Assembly: GCA_045807125.1 (NCBI GenBank)
Contig: JBJMHZ010000021.1
Coordinates: forward strand, 78,600 to 142,599
Direction: 5' to 3'
DNA: 64,000 nt
From: JBJMHZ01 sp045807125
GTDB lineage: Bacteria; Actinomycetota; Actinomycetes; JAWWOL01
This document shows positions 1 through 8,657 of this stretch, one piece after another (the first letter of the stretch is position 1; each line of letters starts with the position of its first letter). Both the position numbers and the translations under genes were made by a program. A model generated the notes under the pieces. It saw only the letters and a list, made by a program, of their open reading frames with translations, did not search any database and was not told the origin of the DNA.

Positions 1-198
1 CGCTTCGGCCACCCCGAGGGCGAGACGGTACGGGTGACGCACGACCTCACCCAGGAGGAGCTGGCCCAGCTCGTCGGCGCCTCCCGCGAGACGGTCAACA
101 AGGCGCTCGCCGACTTCGCCTCCCGCGGCTGGCTGCGCCTCGACGGCCGGGCCGTCGTCCTGCTCGACCGCGACCGCCTCGCCCGCCGCGCCCGCTGA
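1..198 (+). CDS. crp: Crp, cAMP receptor-type transcription factor (3' end only)
   Basis: Only the last 65 codons are in the window. They encode the C-terminal winged helix-turn-helix of a Crp/FNR regulator: the recognition segment LVGASRETVNKALADFASRG is followed by a short wing and the tail RLARRAR. As I recall it, this is nearly the same as mycobacterial Crp (Rv3676), which binds cAMP and regulates transcription globally. The downstream order (metallo-beta-lactamase, NUDIX, RidA, ArsA pair, WblA, PonA2) matches the usual crp neighbourhood. The cAMP-binding domain lies outside the window. The gene converges with the cyclase gene 32 nt downstream. Confidence 0.88.
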   Translation, partial: RFGHPEGETVRVTHDLTQEELAQLVGASRETVNKALADFASRGWLRLDGRAVVLLDRDRLARRAR

Positions 199-230
199 CC
201 TGGGCCACCGCGCGAGCCGGCTGACGGCGC

Positions 231-3200
231 TCAGCCGGTGAGCGCGGCGAGAGCGGCACGGGTGGCCGCGAGCTCGCTCGTCGACTCGGTGGCCGAGGCG
301 ATCCGTACGGCCTCCTCGAGGGCGCGGCGGGCCTCGCCGGCCCGGCCCTGCGCGTGCCGGACGGCGGCCAGCACGCGACCCGCGACCACCCGCGAGCGGA
401 CGTCCTCGGCCGGCGCCGCCAGCGCCTCGTCGATGACCCGGGCGGCGCCCTCGACCTCGCCGGCGGCCAGCAGCGCACCGGCGTAGTGGGCGAGGGCCTG
501 CCGCCGCGGGAAGAGCAGGGAGGCCTCGGCCGCCGCCCCCGCCACCTCGCGCAGCAGGCCGAGGGCGGCGTCGAGGTCGCCCTGCGCCCGCAGCGCCTGG
601 GCGAGCAGGACGCGCGAGCCGACGAGCGCGTGCGGCTCCATGTCGATCCCGCCGAGCCGGGCGAGCGCGCGCCGGGCGGCATCGCCGGCGGCGGCCGGGT
701 CGCCCCTGTCCAGCTCGCAGTAGCCGAGGGTGGTCACCGCCAGCGACTCGACGAGCGGATGGCTGGCGGTCCAGGAGAGCCCGGCAGCCTCGGCCAGCAC
801 GGCGACCGCCCGGTCCGGCGCACCGGCGCCGCGGGCCGCGAAGCCGATCGCGACCAGTGCGAGCGCCTCTCCCCAGGCGTCGCCGGCGGAGCGGAAGGCC
901 GCCCGCGCCGCCGCCGCTTCCTGCTCGGCGAGGCGCAGCTCGCCGAGCTCGGCCGAGGCGATCGCGTCGATGGTGCGGCAGGCCGAGACGCCCCAGCGCT
1001 CCCCGGTCGCCTCGGCGACGCGCACCACCCGCTGGGTGATCCCCCGCGCGTCGGCGAAGCGGCCCTGCAGCGCCCGTACGAAGGCCTCGGTGCCGGCGCA
1101 CCACGACAGGCCGCCCTCGTCGCCGAGGCTCACCAGCACCGACCGGGCCCGGCGCAGCGCCTCCTCGGCCGCCCGCCAGTCGCCGCGGGCCGTCGCGCTC
1201 CAGGTGAGGTGCTGGAGCGCCCAGCCGGCGCCGCGCAGGTCGCCCACCCGCTCGGCGAGCGCGAGCGCGGCGGCGAACCGGATCTCGGCCATGCGCAGCC
1301 GGCCGTCCAGGAAGTCGAGCAGGCCCAGCTCGCGCAGCGCCTCGACGGCCGTCCGGTCCTCGCCGGCCGCGCGGGCCGCGTCCAGGGCCGCGTCGAGCGC
1401 GGCGGCGGCTCCCGCCTCGTCGCCCCGTCCGCGGCGGATCGAGCCGAGCGCGAGCAGCGCCCTCGCCCGCAGCGCAGGGTCGGGGTCGCCGGTGGCATCG
1501 CTCGCCGAGCTCGCATGGCCGAGCTCGGCGGCGGCCTCGTCGAACCGCCACCCGGCGGCAAGGGCGCCGGCTCGCAGCACCCGCAGGCGGCGCACCCGCG
1601 CCGGGTCGGCCGCCTCCGCCGGACCGCCCCCCACGGCGAGGGCCCGCCCGAGCAGGTCGGCGGCCGCCGCATGCTCGTCGCGGCCGGCCGCCGCCTCGCC
1701 GAGCCGCCCGTGCGCCACGAGACCGGCGTGACGAGCGGCCCACGCGGGGTCGTCCGGCGGCAGGCCCATCTCGGTCGCCAGGGCGACGGCCCGCTCGGCG
1801 TGCGCGCCGACGAACGCGTCGACGTCGGCCGGCGCGCCGGCGAGCCCGCCCACCGCCCAGCGGGCGACCGCCGCGTGCCGGCGGGCCCGCTCCGCCTTGG
1901 GGATGCCGGCGTACGCGACGTCGCGGGCGAGGGCGTGGTGGAAGACCGGGCGGCCCTCGCCGTCCTCCCCCACCAGGCCGCGGTCGCGCAGGGCGCCGAG
2001 CGCCTCGCGCACCTGCACCGCCGGGTGGCCGAGAGCCTCGAGCGCGCCGGGCGGCAGCCTCGTCCCGACCAGCGCCGCGTCGCGCAGCACCGCCTTGGCG
2101 GCCGGGTCGAGCGCATCGATGCGGGCGGCGAGCACCGCCTGGACGCCGGCCGGCAGGGCATCGGCGACCAGGTCCCCGCCGGCCCGGGCGAGCAGGCCGC
2201 GGTCGACGAGCAGGTGCAGGAGCTCGGCCAGGAAGAACGGGTTGCCCTGCCCCCGCTCGACGATCGCCCGGGCGGCCAGGGGGTCGAGGTCGCCCCGCGG
2301 CAGGTGCGACCGCAGCAGGCGCTCGGCGGCCGGCGGCTCGAGCGGCCCGACCCGCAGCGCCTCGGCCTGCGGCAGCTTCCGCCACCAGGCCGGCGGCTCG
2401 TCGAGCCGGTCCGAGCGCGCGGACCCGACGATCATGGCCGCGCCCGCGAGCCGGCCGCCGACGGTGGTCAGCGCCTCGACGAGGGTCTGGCTCGCCGCCT
2501 GCAGGTCGTCGACGACGAGGACGAGGGGTGCCCGTGCGGCGAGCGCGCGCAGCAGCGCGGCAACCGCCTCGACGGCCGGGTCGTCCGGCTCGGGCGCCCC
2601 CGGCGGCCCTGGCGAAGCCGCCACCCCAGCAGGCACCGGCCCGCCGGCGGCCGGCGATGCTGCCGGCAATGCTGCCGGTGCGGCCAGCGACGCCCCCAGC
2701 CCGAGCAGGGCGAGCAGGCCGTCGGTCAGCGCCGCGGCCGCCCGCTCGCGCGGCTCGACCCGGGTGGCGAGCCGCCGGACCCGGGCCACCACCTCGGTGG
2801 CCGGCGCCTCGTCGCCGGCGCCAGCCACCGTGCGCACCCAGTCGACGAGCGGCGCGAGGTCGCGGCCCTCGCCGTACGTCGTGCACCGGCCCCACAGCAC
2901 CCGCGCGCCCGGCAGCTCCCCCGCGAACCGGGTGAACTCCAGCACCAGCCGGGTCTTGCCGATGCCGGGCTCGCCGGTGACGAGCACTGCCGCGGGGCGC
3001 TCGCCGTCGACGACGTCCATGAAGCGGCCGACGAGCCGCCCGGTCTCGGCCTCGCGGCCGACGAACGCGACCTCGTCCCCGACGGCGCCCGGCCCGGCGG
3101 GGGAGCCGCGCAGCCCGATCAGCTCGTGCGCCGCGACCGGCTCGCGCTTGCCCTTCAGCCGCAGCGGCGGCAGCGGCCGCCAGGACGCGATGCGCCGCGT

Positions 3201-3770
3201 GGCGTGCACCGTCGCCGCGCCCGCGTAGACCGACCCGACCCGGGCGGCGTCGGAGAGCCGCGAGGCCGTGTTGACCGCGTCGCCGACCACCGTGTACGAC
3301 AGGGCCGCCTGGATGCCGGCGAGGACCTCGCCCGTGTTGAGGCCAACCCGCAGGCCGAGCCGCTGGCCGCCGCCGGCCTCGTCGGCGACCAGCCGGCGGA
3401 CCTCGCGCTGCATCCGGGCGGCGGCCCGTACCGCGCGCTCGGCATCGTCGCCCCGCGCGGTGGGCGCCCCGAAGACGGCCATGATGCCGTCGCCGGTCAG
3501 CTTGTCGACGTGGCCGCCGAGGTCGCTGACCGCCCTCGAGAGGGCGGCGAGCACCCGGTCGGTCACCACGCCGACCCGCTCGGGGTCGAGATCCTCGGCC
3601 CAGCTGGTGAAGTCGGAGAGGTCGCCGAAGAGCACGGTCACGACCCGGCGCTCGGCCTCGATGTCGAGCGCCACCCGGTCGAGCGGCGCGCCGCAGTGGA
3701 AGCAGAAGCGGGCCCGCGGCACGGGCGGCGTGCCACAGACCGGGCAGCGGAGCGCCTCGCCGACGGTCAC
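231..3770 (-). CDS. Class III nucleotide cyclase fused to an AAA/STAND ATPase and TPR-like region
   Basis: Protein of 1179 residues. It has an N-terminal double zinc ribbon (CPVC at 9-12, CFHC at 23-26) and a class III cyclase domain. The domain holds both metal aspartates (FGDLSDF, D50; TGDG, D94) and the VVGDAVNTASRL segment with the transition-state Asn and Arg, so it looks catalytically competent. A FVGRE..GEPGIGKT ATPase module starts near residue 245, followed by a long Ala/Arg-rich helical region of TPR type. It probably makes cAMP and also senses a partner. The start is GTG 3770, which overlaps the upstream gene's TGA (GTGA); a longer in-frame start at 3839 would run into that gene. 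Its place next to crp suggests it feeds Crp, which is inference. Confidence 0.85.
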   Translation of the reverse strand: MTVGEALRCPVCGTPPVPRARFCFHCGAPLDRVALDIEAERRVVTVLFGDLSDFTSWAEDLDPERVGVVTDRVLAALSRAVSDLGGHVDKLTGDGIMAVFGAPTARGDDAERAVRAAARMQREVRRLVADEAGGGQRLGLRVGLNTGEVLAGIQAALSYTVVGDAVNTASRLSDAARVGSVYAGAATVHATRRIASWRPLPPLRLKGKREPVAAHELIGLRGSPAGPGAVGDEVAFVGREAETGRLVGRFMDVVDGERPAAVLVTGEPGIGKTRLVLEFTRFAGELPGARVLWGRCTTYGEGRDLAPLVDWVRTVAGAGDEAPATEVVARVRRLATRVEPRERAAAALTDGLLALLGLGASLAAPAALPAASPAAGGPVPAGVAASPGPPGAPEPDDPAVEAVAALLRALAARAPLVLVVDDLQAASQTLVEALTTVGGRLAGAAMIVGSARSDRLDEPPAWWRKLPQAEALRVGPLEPPAAERLLRSHLPRGDLDPLAARAIVERGQGNPFFLAELLHLLVDRGLLARAGGDLVADALPAGVQAVLAARIDALDPAAKAVLRDAALVGTRLPPGALEALGHPAVQVREALGALRDRGLVGEDGEGRPVFHHALARDVAYAGIPKAERARRHAAVARWAVGGLAGAPADVDAFVGAHAERAVALATEMGLPPDDPAWAARHAGLVAHGRLGEAAAGRDEHAAAADLLGRALAVGGGPAEAADPARVRRLRVLRAGALAAGWRFDEAAAELGHASSASDATGDPDPALRARALLALGSIRRGRGDEAGAAAALDAALDAARAAGEDRTAVEALRELGLLDFLDGRLRMAEIRFAAALALAERVGDLRGAGWALQHLTWSATARGDWRAAEEALRRARSVLVSLGDEGGLSWCAGTEAFVRALQGRFADARGITQRVVRVAEATGERWGVSACRTIDAIASAELGELRLAEQEAAAARAAFRSAGDAWGEALALVAIGFAARGAGAPDRAVAVLAEAAGLSWTASHPLVESLAVTTLGYCELDRGDPAAAGDAARRALARLGGIDMEPHALVGSRVLLAQALRAQGDLDAALGLLREVAGAAAEASLLFPRRQALAHYAGALLAAGEVEGAARVIDEALAAPAEDVRSRVVAGRVLAAVRHAQGRAGEARRALEEAVRIASATESTSELAATRAALAALTG

Positions 3771-4546
3771 GGCTTCGCCGTACCCCGTTCGCGCAGGTAG
3801 TCGAGCTGGGCCCGCACCGACAGCTCGGCGGCCCACCACAGCGCGCGGTCGACGTCGGCGTAGACGACGCGGACCACGTCGGCGGCCGACTCGGCGCCGG
3901 CCGCGACGGCGGCCTCGACCTGCGCCAGCCGCTCGATCCGGTGCTCGACGTAGAAGGCGAGGACGTCGACCGCGTCGTCGCGCACCGGGCCGTGCCCCGT
4001 CAGCAGCACGAGCCCTGGCCGCTCGGCGGCGAGCGCCCGCAGCCGCTGCAGCGAGGCCAGGTAGTCGGCCAGGCGGCCGTCCGGGTGGGCGACGACGGTC
4101 GTGCCGCGGCCCAGCACGGTGTCACCGGTGAGCACCGCCGGCCGCCGCTCGTCCTCGACGAGGAAGCTCACCGAGTCGCCGCTGTGCCCGGGGGTGGCCA
4201 GCACCCGCAGCTCGAGATCGCCCGCCCGCACCAGCTCGCCGTCCGCGAGCGGGGCGCCGTCGCGGCAGAGCCCCGGGTCGGCGGCCCGTGCCGGTGCCCC
4301 GGTGATCTCGTGGAAGCGGTCGACGCTCTCGGCGTGGTCGGGATGGCCGTGGGTCAGCAGCACGCCGCGCGCCGGCCCCCGGCCGGCGAGCGCGGCGAGG
4401 TGCGGCTCCTCCAGCGGGCCGGGATCGACCACGACGACGCCGTCGCCGGTGTCGAGCACCCACGAGTTCGTCCCGTCGAGGGTCATCGGCCCCGGATTGC
4501 CGGCGCGGACGAGGCGGGCGTACGGCGGCAGGTCGGCGTCGGTCAT
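3767..4546 (-). CDS. Metallo-beta-lactamase-fold hydrolase
   Basis: 259 residues of the LACTB2/glyoxalase II type. The metal-binding motif THGHPDH is at 65-71, with further ligands in TPGHSGDS, TGDTVLG and TGHGP. The C-terminal helical part (LAFYVEHRIERLAQVEAAV) is typical of LACTB2-like proteins. The substrate is unknown; family members act as thioesterases, nucleases or hydrolases. It is the position-conserved neighbour of crp in actinobacteria (Rv3677c type). It overlaps the cyclase gene by 4 nt downstream and follows the NUDIX gene after 4 nt, so the genes are probably co-transcribed. Confidence 0.88.
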   Translation of the reverse strand: MTDADLPPYARLVRAGNPGPMTLDGTNSWVLDTGDGVVVVDPGPLEEPHLAALAGRGPARGVLLTHGHPDHAESVDRFHEITGAPARAADPGLCRDGAPLADGELVRAGDLELRVLATPGHSGDSVSFLVEDERRPAVLTGDTVLGRGTTVVAHPDGRLADYLASLQRLRALAAERPGLVLLTGHGPVRDDAVDVLAFYVEHRIERLAQVEAAVAAGAESAADVVRVVYADVDRALWWAAELSVRAQLDYLRERGTAKP

Positions 4547-4550
4547 CGGG

Positions 4551-5408
4551 TCAGCCGTCCTCGCCCGGCATGACGAGATGCACGTCTGCCTCGCCGCCGT
4601 CCGGGTCCTCCGAGACCACGATGCGCGGCATCAGCGGGGTGATGACCCGGCCTGCGCTCGCCGCGAGCACGTCCTCGACGCTCGCGTGCGCCGACAGCTC
4701 GACCAGCGTGGCGATCGTCGGCGGGAACATGCCCAGCTCGCCGGCCCGGTGCCGCTCGACGGCCGCCCGCACCGGCAGCCACGCGACCCGGTCGGCCTCC
4801 CCGCCGACCTGCCGCGGCCGCTGGCCGCCCGGCAGGGCGGCCACGAAGAAGCGGGTGTCGTACCGGCGCTCCTCGAGCTCGGGGGTGACCCACTGCGCCC
4901 ACGGGCGGAGCAGGTCGGTGCGAAGGACCAGGCCGCGCCGCTCGAGGAACGCGGCGAGCGGCAGCGACCGGTCGACCAGCGCCAGGCGGTCGGCCTCCCA
5001 GTCCTCGCCGGTGGTGTCCTCGACCACCGACGCGGCGTCCGGCCCGGCGAGCAGCACGCCCGACTCCTCGAACGTCTCGCGGACCGCGGCATGCACCAGC
5101 GCGCGGCCCAGTGGCTCGTCGACGTGGAGCACCTCGGCCCACTCGGACGGCGCCGGGCCGGCCCAGCGCACCGCGGTGTCGGCGTCGCGCGGGTCGACCG
5201 AGCCGCCGGGGAAGACGTGCATCCGCGGCGCGAACGGCATCGTCGCCACCCGGCGCAGCAGGTAGACCTCGAGCCCGGCGGCGCCGTCGCGCAGCAGCAC
5301 GACGGTGGCGGCGTCGCGCGGCGGAACGGGCGTCAGCTCGCCCCTCGCGAACCGCTTCGCCGTCTCGACGATGTCGGGCGGCAGCGACCGGCGATGCTCA
5401 ACCGTCAT
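4551..5408 (-). CDS. NUDIX hydrolase
   Basis: 285 residues. The fold begins with AATVVLLRDG and VYLLRRV, then MHVFPGGSVDP, and the catalytic helix is AAVRETFEESGVLL, the REx2EExGU half of the NUDIX box. About 30 residues separate PGG from this helix, the long-insert layout of NUDT19/RP2-like enzymes, so the usual GX5E half is not in its standard place. The substrate is probably a nucleoside diphosphate derivative such as CoA or ADP-ribose (family knowledge). It lies in the crp-wblA block between RidA and the metallo-beta-lactamase. Confidence 0.85.
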   Translation of the reverse strand: MTVEHRRSLPPDIVETAKRFARGELTPVPPRDAATVVLLRDGAAGLEVYLLRRVATMPFAPRMHVFPGGSVDPRDADTAVRWAGPAPSEWAEVLHVDEPLGRALVHAAVRETFEESGVLLAGPDAASVVEDTTGEDWEADRLALVDRSLPLAAFLERRGLVLRTDLLRPWAQWVTPELEERRYDTRFFVAALPGGQRPRQVGGEADRVAWLPVRAAVERHRAGELGMFPPTIATLVELSAHASVEDVLAASAGRVITPLMPRIVVSEDPDGGEADVHLVMPGEDG

Positions 5409-5434
5409 GCTGCGGATCGTACGTGCGAGCCCGG

Positions 5435-5896
5435 TCAGCCGACCTCGACGATCAGCTCCACCTCGACCGGTGCGTCGAGCGGCAGCGCGGCGACACCGAC
5501 GGCGCTGCGGGCATGCTTCCCGGCCTCGCCGAAGACCTCACCGAGCAGCTCGCTCGCGCCGTTGACCACCTGCGGCTGGCCGGTGAAGTCCGGCGCGCTC
5601 GCGACGAAGCCGACCAGCTTGACGATCCGCCGCACGGCGGCGAGGTCACCGATCTCCGCCTTGACCGCGGCGAGGGCATTGAGCGCGCAGGTGCGGGCAA
5701 GGTCCTTGGCCGTCTCGGGGTCGACCTCGGCGCCCACCTTGCCGGTGGTCGCCAGCTTGCCGTTGACCACCGGCACCTGGCCGGAGACGTAGACCATGCT
5801 GCCGCTGCGGACGGCCGGCACGTACGCCGCGACCGGCGGCACCACGTCCGGCAGCGTGATGCCGAGCTCGACCAGCCGGTCGTCGGGCGTGCTCAT
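5435..5896 (-). CDS. RidA family protein (enamine/imine deaminase)
   Basis: 153 residues covering the whole Rid/YjgF/UK114 fold: the SGSMVYVSGQVPVVNGKLATTG core, the ARTCALNALAAVKAEIGDL helix and a C-terminal PLDAPVEVELIVEV strand. The arginine that marks active RidA deaminases (in the IRTTV-type motif) is not at its usual place here (VGVAALPLDAPVE), so this belongs to another Rid subfamily and its activity is uncertain. The start ATG 5896 overlaps the DUF4177 stop (ATGA), which fixes it; the open frame continues upstream without a plausible start. Confidence 0.85.
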   Translation of the reverse strand: MSTPDDRLVELGITLPDVVPPVAAYVPAVRSGSMVYVSGQVPVVNGKLATTGKVGAEVDPETAKDLARTCALNALAAVKAEIGDLAAVRRIVKLVGFVASAPDFTGQPQVVNGASELLGEVFGEAGKHARSAVGVAALPLDAPVEVELIVEVG

Positions 5897-6048
5897 GCCT
5901 TCTCCCGCTTCAGGTAGGCAACCAGGCTCTCCGCGTTGGGTCCGGGCACGACCGCCACCAGCTCCCAGCCGTCGTCGCCCCAGTTGTCGAGGATCTGCTT
6001 CGTGGCGTGGACCAGAAGCGGCACCGTCGCGTACTCCCACTTCGCCAT
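5893..6048 (-). CDS. DUF4177-type small protein
   Basis: 51 residues, starting MAKWEYATVPLLVHATKQIL, with the core WGDDGWELVAVVPGP and tail YLKREKA. The W.Y..VP / GWELV pattern is the DUF4177 signature; the function is unknown. It overlaps the RidA start by 4 nt (ATGA) and is probably translated with it. A gene of this size sits at the same place, between WhiB/ArsA genes and RidA, in other actinobacteria. Confidence 0.82.
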   Translation of the reverse strand: MAKWEYATVPLLVHATKQILDNWGDDGWELVAVVPGPNAESLVAYLKREKA

Positions 6049-6126
6049 GGGGCGCAGCCTAGCGGCGGCCGGCAGCGGCCGGCGGGCGGGGACGGTTGGG
6101 CGACGGTCCGTACGGTGCAGGCGCGG

Positions 6127-6399
6127 TCAGGCGCTCTGGCGCTCCAGGTCCTGACGGCGCAGCAGGCGCCGGCGCTGGAGCTCGTTGAGGCCGCCCCAGA
6201 TGCCGTGCGGCTCGCGCACCGCCAGCGCGTACTCCAGGCAGGCCTGGCGCACCGAGCAGCGCTCGCAGAGCGCGCGGGCGACCGCCTCGCGGCGGTCCTT
6301 CTCCGGCTTGCGCTCGAAGTGGTGGGGCGGGAAGAAGTACGACGCGAGGTCGCCGTGGCACAGCGCCGCGTCTCGCCATCCGATCCGATCGGCCTGCAC
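6127..6399 (-). CDS. WhiB-family iron-sulfur transcription factor
   Basis: 90 residues with all WhiB hallmarks: four cysteines for a [4Fe-4S] cluster (ALCHGD, then CERCSVRQAC), the GIWGG turn and a basic C-terminal tail RRRLLRR. WhiB proteins bind sigma factor domain 4 and respond to redox or NO. The GTG 6399 start gives the usual distance to the first cysteine; the open frame continues upstream without conserved sequence. It is a second WhiB gene in this block, distinct from WblA at 9.9-10.2 kb, and is transcribed toward the DUF4177-RidA operon after a 78-nt gap. Confidence 0.88.
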   Translation of the reverse strand: MQADRIGWRDAALCHGDLASYFFPPHHFERKPEKDRREAVARALCERCSVRQACLEYALAVREPHGIWGGLNELQRRRLLRRQDLERQSA

Positions 6400-6625
6400 G
6401 GCGCCACCTCTGTCGTCGGCCCGGCCGCGCCGGGGCTTCGCTCCTGGGTGATCGCTTCCATTCCGCCGCAGCAGCGGGCCGCTCGGAAAGAGGCGCCGGA
6501 AAAATGTGGCCCATCTGTGACCGATGCTTATCGGGACCGTTGCCGAGCGTGGCATCGACCCGACCGCGCGGCGCGCAGCGCGATCACGCGATCACACCGC
6601 GCACTCAACTCCGCACGGATCGCCG

Positions 6626-7579
6626 CTACGACAGGGGCAGGCCGCCCTGGCCGTCGCTGCCGGGCACCGCCGCGGCATCGAGCGCCGCGCCCTCCAGCGC
6701 AGGCACGTCGACGGGGGCATCGACCTCGGGCGGCAGCTCGTCAACAGGCAGCTCGGCAGGAGGCAGCTCGACGGGAGGCAGCTCCTCGGCCGGCGGCGGG
6801 ACGGGGTCGGGGCGGCTGCCCCTGGCCGCGTTGTCGAAGAAGCGCAGCAGCTCGACCGGGAACGGCATGACGAGGGTCGAGTTCTTCTCCGCCGCCACCT
6901 CGGTGACGGTCTGCAGCAGGCGCAGCTGGAGCGCTGCCGGGTCGGCGGACATCAGGCGGGCCGCGTCGGCGAGCCGCTTCGAGGCCTGGAACTCGCCGTC
7001 GGCGGAGATGATGCGGGCGCGCCGCTCGCGCTCGGCCTCGGCCTGGCGCGACATCGAGCGCTTCATCGACTCCGGCAGCGTGACGTCCTTGATCTCGACG
7101 CGCTCGATCCGCACGCCCCACGGGCCCTCGGTCGGCTCGTCGAGCTCCTCCTTCAGGATCGCGTTGATGCGCTCGCGCTCGGAGAGCAACTGGTCCAGCT
7201 CGCTTCGGCCGATGACGCTGCGCAGCGAGGTCTGCGCGACCTGAGACACCGCGTACAGGTAGTTCTGCACGTTGACGGTGGCCTTCAGCGGGTCGACGAC
7301 GCGGAAGTACACCACCGCGTCGACCCGCACGCTGATGTTGTCGCGGGTGATGCCGTCCTGCGCCGGCACCGCCATCGCGACGATCTGCATGTTGACCTTG
7401 ACCACGCGGTCGACCACCGGGATCACGAGGTTGAGCCCGGGGTCGAGCGGCTGCGCGCGCGTCTGACCCAGCCGGAAGACCACGCCTCGCTCGTACTGCT
7501 GGATGATCCGGATGCCGCGCACGACGGCCACCAGGATGCAGATGGCGACGAATATGGCCAGGCCGATGCCGACTTCCAT
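6626..7579 (-). CDS. SPFH/band 7 (stomatin-like) membrane protein
   Basis: 317 residues. An N-terminal transmembrane helix (about 4-24) is followed by the SPFH domain with RIIQQYERGVVFRLGQ, PVVDRVVKVNMQ and the ISVRVDAVVYFRVVDP strand. A coiled-coil region rich in Arg/Glu (SRQAEAERERRARI) follows, and the tail is rich in Pro, Val and Glu. Stomatin-like proteins form oligomeric membrane scaffolds, often paired with a NfeD protein; no NfeD gene is present here. The start ATG 7579 has an AAGGAG ribosome site. It diverges from the ArsA pair with 88 nt between starts. Confidence 0.88.
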   Translation of the reverse strand: MEVGIGLAIFVAICILVAVVRGIRIIQQYERGVVFRLGQTRAQPLDPGLNLVIPVVDRVVKVNMQIVAMAVPAQDGITRDNISVRVDAVVYFRVVDPLKATVNVQNYLYAVSQVAQTSLRSVIGRSELDQLLSERERINAILKEELDEPTEGPWGVRIERVEIKDVTLPESMKRSMSRQAEAERERRARIISADGEFQASKRLADAARLMSADPAALQLRLLQTVTEVAAEKNSTLVMPFPVELLRFFDNAARGSRPDPVPPPAEELPPVELPPAELPVDELPPEVDAPVDVPALEGAALDAAAVPGSDGQGGLPLS

Positions 7580-7655
7580 GTCCGCTCCTTCGTAAGGCCC
7601 AGGGCTCCAGGATCGCACGGGTGGCGCACGAGCGGTGGGCCATCGGGGCGACAGC

Positions 7656-7661
7656 TACGCT
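7656..7661 (+). promoter_or_regulatory. -10 box of a leaderless promoter for the ArsA-like operon
   Basis: TACGCT fits the actinobacterial TANNNT consensus and ends 6 nt before the GTG start at 7668. No Shine-Dalgarno sequence precedes the start. This is the layout of leaderless mRNAs common in actinobacteria. Confidence 0.5.
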
Positions 7662-7667
7662 CGACGG

Positions 7668-8657
7668 GTGACCGATGCGCGCGGCGACTTCCCCGGCGTG
7701 CGGCTGCACGTCGTCACCGGCAAGGGCGGCACCGGCAAGACGACGATGGCGGCCGCCCTCGCCCTAGCCCTCGCCAGCGGCGGCCGCCGGGTGCTGCTCG
7801 CCGAGGTGGAGAACCGGCAGGGCATCGCGCAGCTGTTCGACATGACGCCGCTGCCGTACGAGGAGCGCCGCATCGCCGCCGCACCGGGTGACGGCGACCT
7901 GCACGCGCTCGCGATCGACCCCGAGGCCGCGCTCATCGAGTACCTCGAGCTGTTCTACAACATGCGCAGGGCCGGTCAGGCGCTGAAGCGCACGGGCGCG
8001 ATCGACTTCGCCACGACCATCGCGCCCGGGGTGCGCGACGTGCTGCTGACCGGCAAGGTCAAGGAGGCGGTGACCCGCAGGCGCAGCGGGCGTCTCGTGT
8101 ACGACGCCGTCGTGCTTGACGCACCGCCCACCGGACGGATCGCGCAGTTCCTCAACGTCACCAAGGAGATCGTCGGCCTCGCGCGGTACGGGCCGGTGCA
8201 CGACCAGGCGCAGGGGGTCCAGCGCCTGCTGCGCTCGCGGCAGACGGCGGTCCACTTCGTGACGTTGCTCGAGGAGATGCCGGTGCAGGAGACGCTCGAC
8301 GGCGCGGCAGAGGTGGCCGCCGCCGGGCTGCGGGTGGGTGGCGTGCTGGTCAACATGACGCGCGAGCCGTTCCTGCCGCCGCGCCAGCTCGCGGCGACCG
8401 CCGACGGCGGCGCCGACGTGAGCGAGCTGGCCCGCGGCCTCAAGGCGGCCGGCATCGACGCGACGCCCGCGCTCGTCGATGCGCTGGCCGCCGAGGCGGG
8501 CGAGCACGCCCGCCGCATCGCGCTGGAGGAGGGCGAGCGGGAGGAGCTCGCGCAGCTGGGCCGGCCGACGTACGAGCTGCCGCTGCTGCCCGACCCCGTC
8601 GACCTCGGCGCGCTGCACCGCTTCGCCGGCCTGCTCCGCGAGCAGGGGGCGGCGTGA
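7668..8657 (+). CDS. ArsA/Get3-like anion-transporting ATPase, first of pair
   Basis: 329 residues. The deviant Walker A VTGKGGTGKTTMAAALALA is near residues 16-34, the switch segment is LDAPPTGRI, and there is a C-terminal helical region. By position it is the counterpart of Rv3679, which forms a Get3-like complex with Rv3680. The pair is linked to wblA/whiB4 in actinobacteria. It is cytosolic, and the role is not settled (arsenite-type or tail-anchor-like client handling). The start is GTG 7668; the stop overlaps the second ATPase start (GTGA). Confidence 0.86.
   Translation: MTDARGDFPGVRLHVVTGKGGTGKTTMAAALALALASGGRRVLLAEVENRQGIAQLFDMTPLPYEERRIAAAPGDGDLHALAIDPEAALIEYLELFYNMRRAGQALKRTGAIDFATTIAPGVRDVLLTGKVKEAVTRRRSGRLVYDAVVLDAPPTGRIAQFLNVTKEIVGLARYGPVHDQAQGVQRLLRSRQTAVHFVTLLEEMPVQETLDGAAEVAAAGLRVGGVLVNMTREPFLPPRQLAATADGGADVSELARGLKAAGIDATPALVDALAAEAGEHARRIALEEGEREELAQLGRPTYELPLLPDPVDLGALHRFAGLLREQGAA

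Noticed and set aside
354..3800. Very long plus-strand frame of 1148 codons opposite the cyclase gene
   Set aside because: Arg/Gly/Pro-rich without any domain; it is the usual mirror frame of a GC-rich gene. The minus strand carries all cyclase and ATPase motifs.
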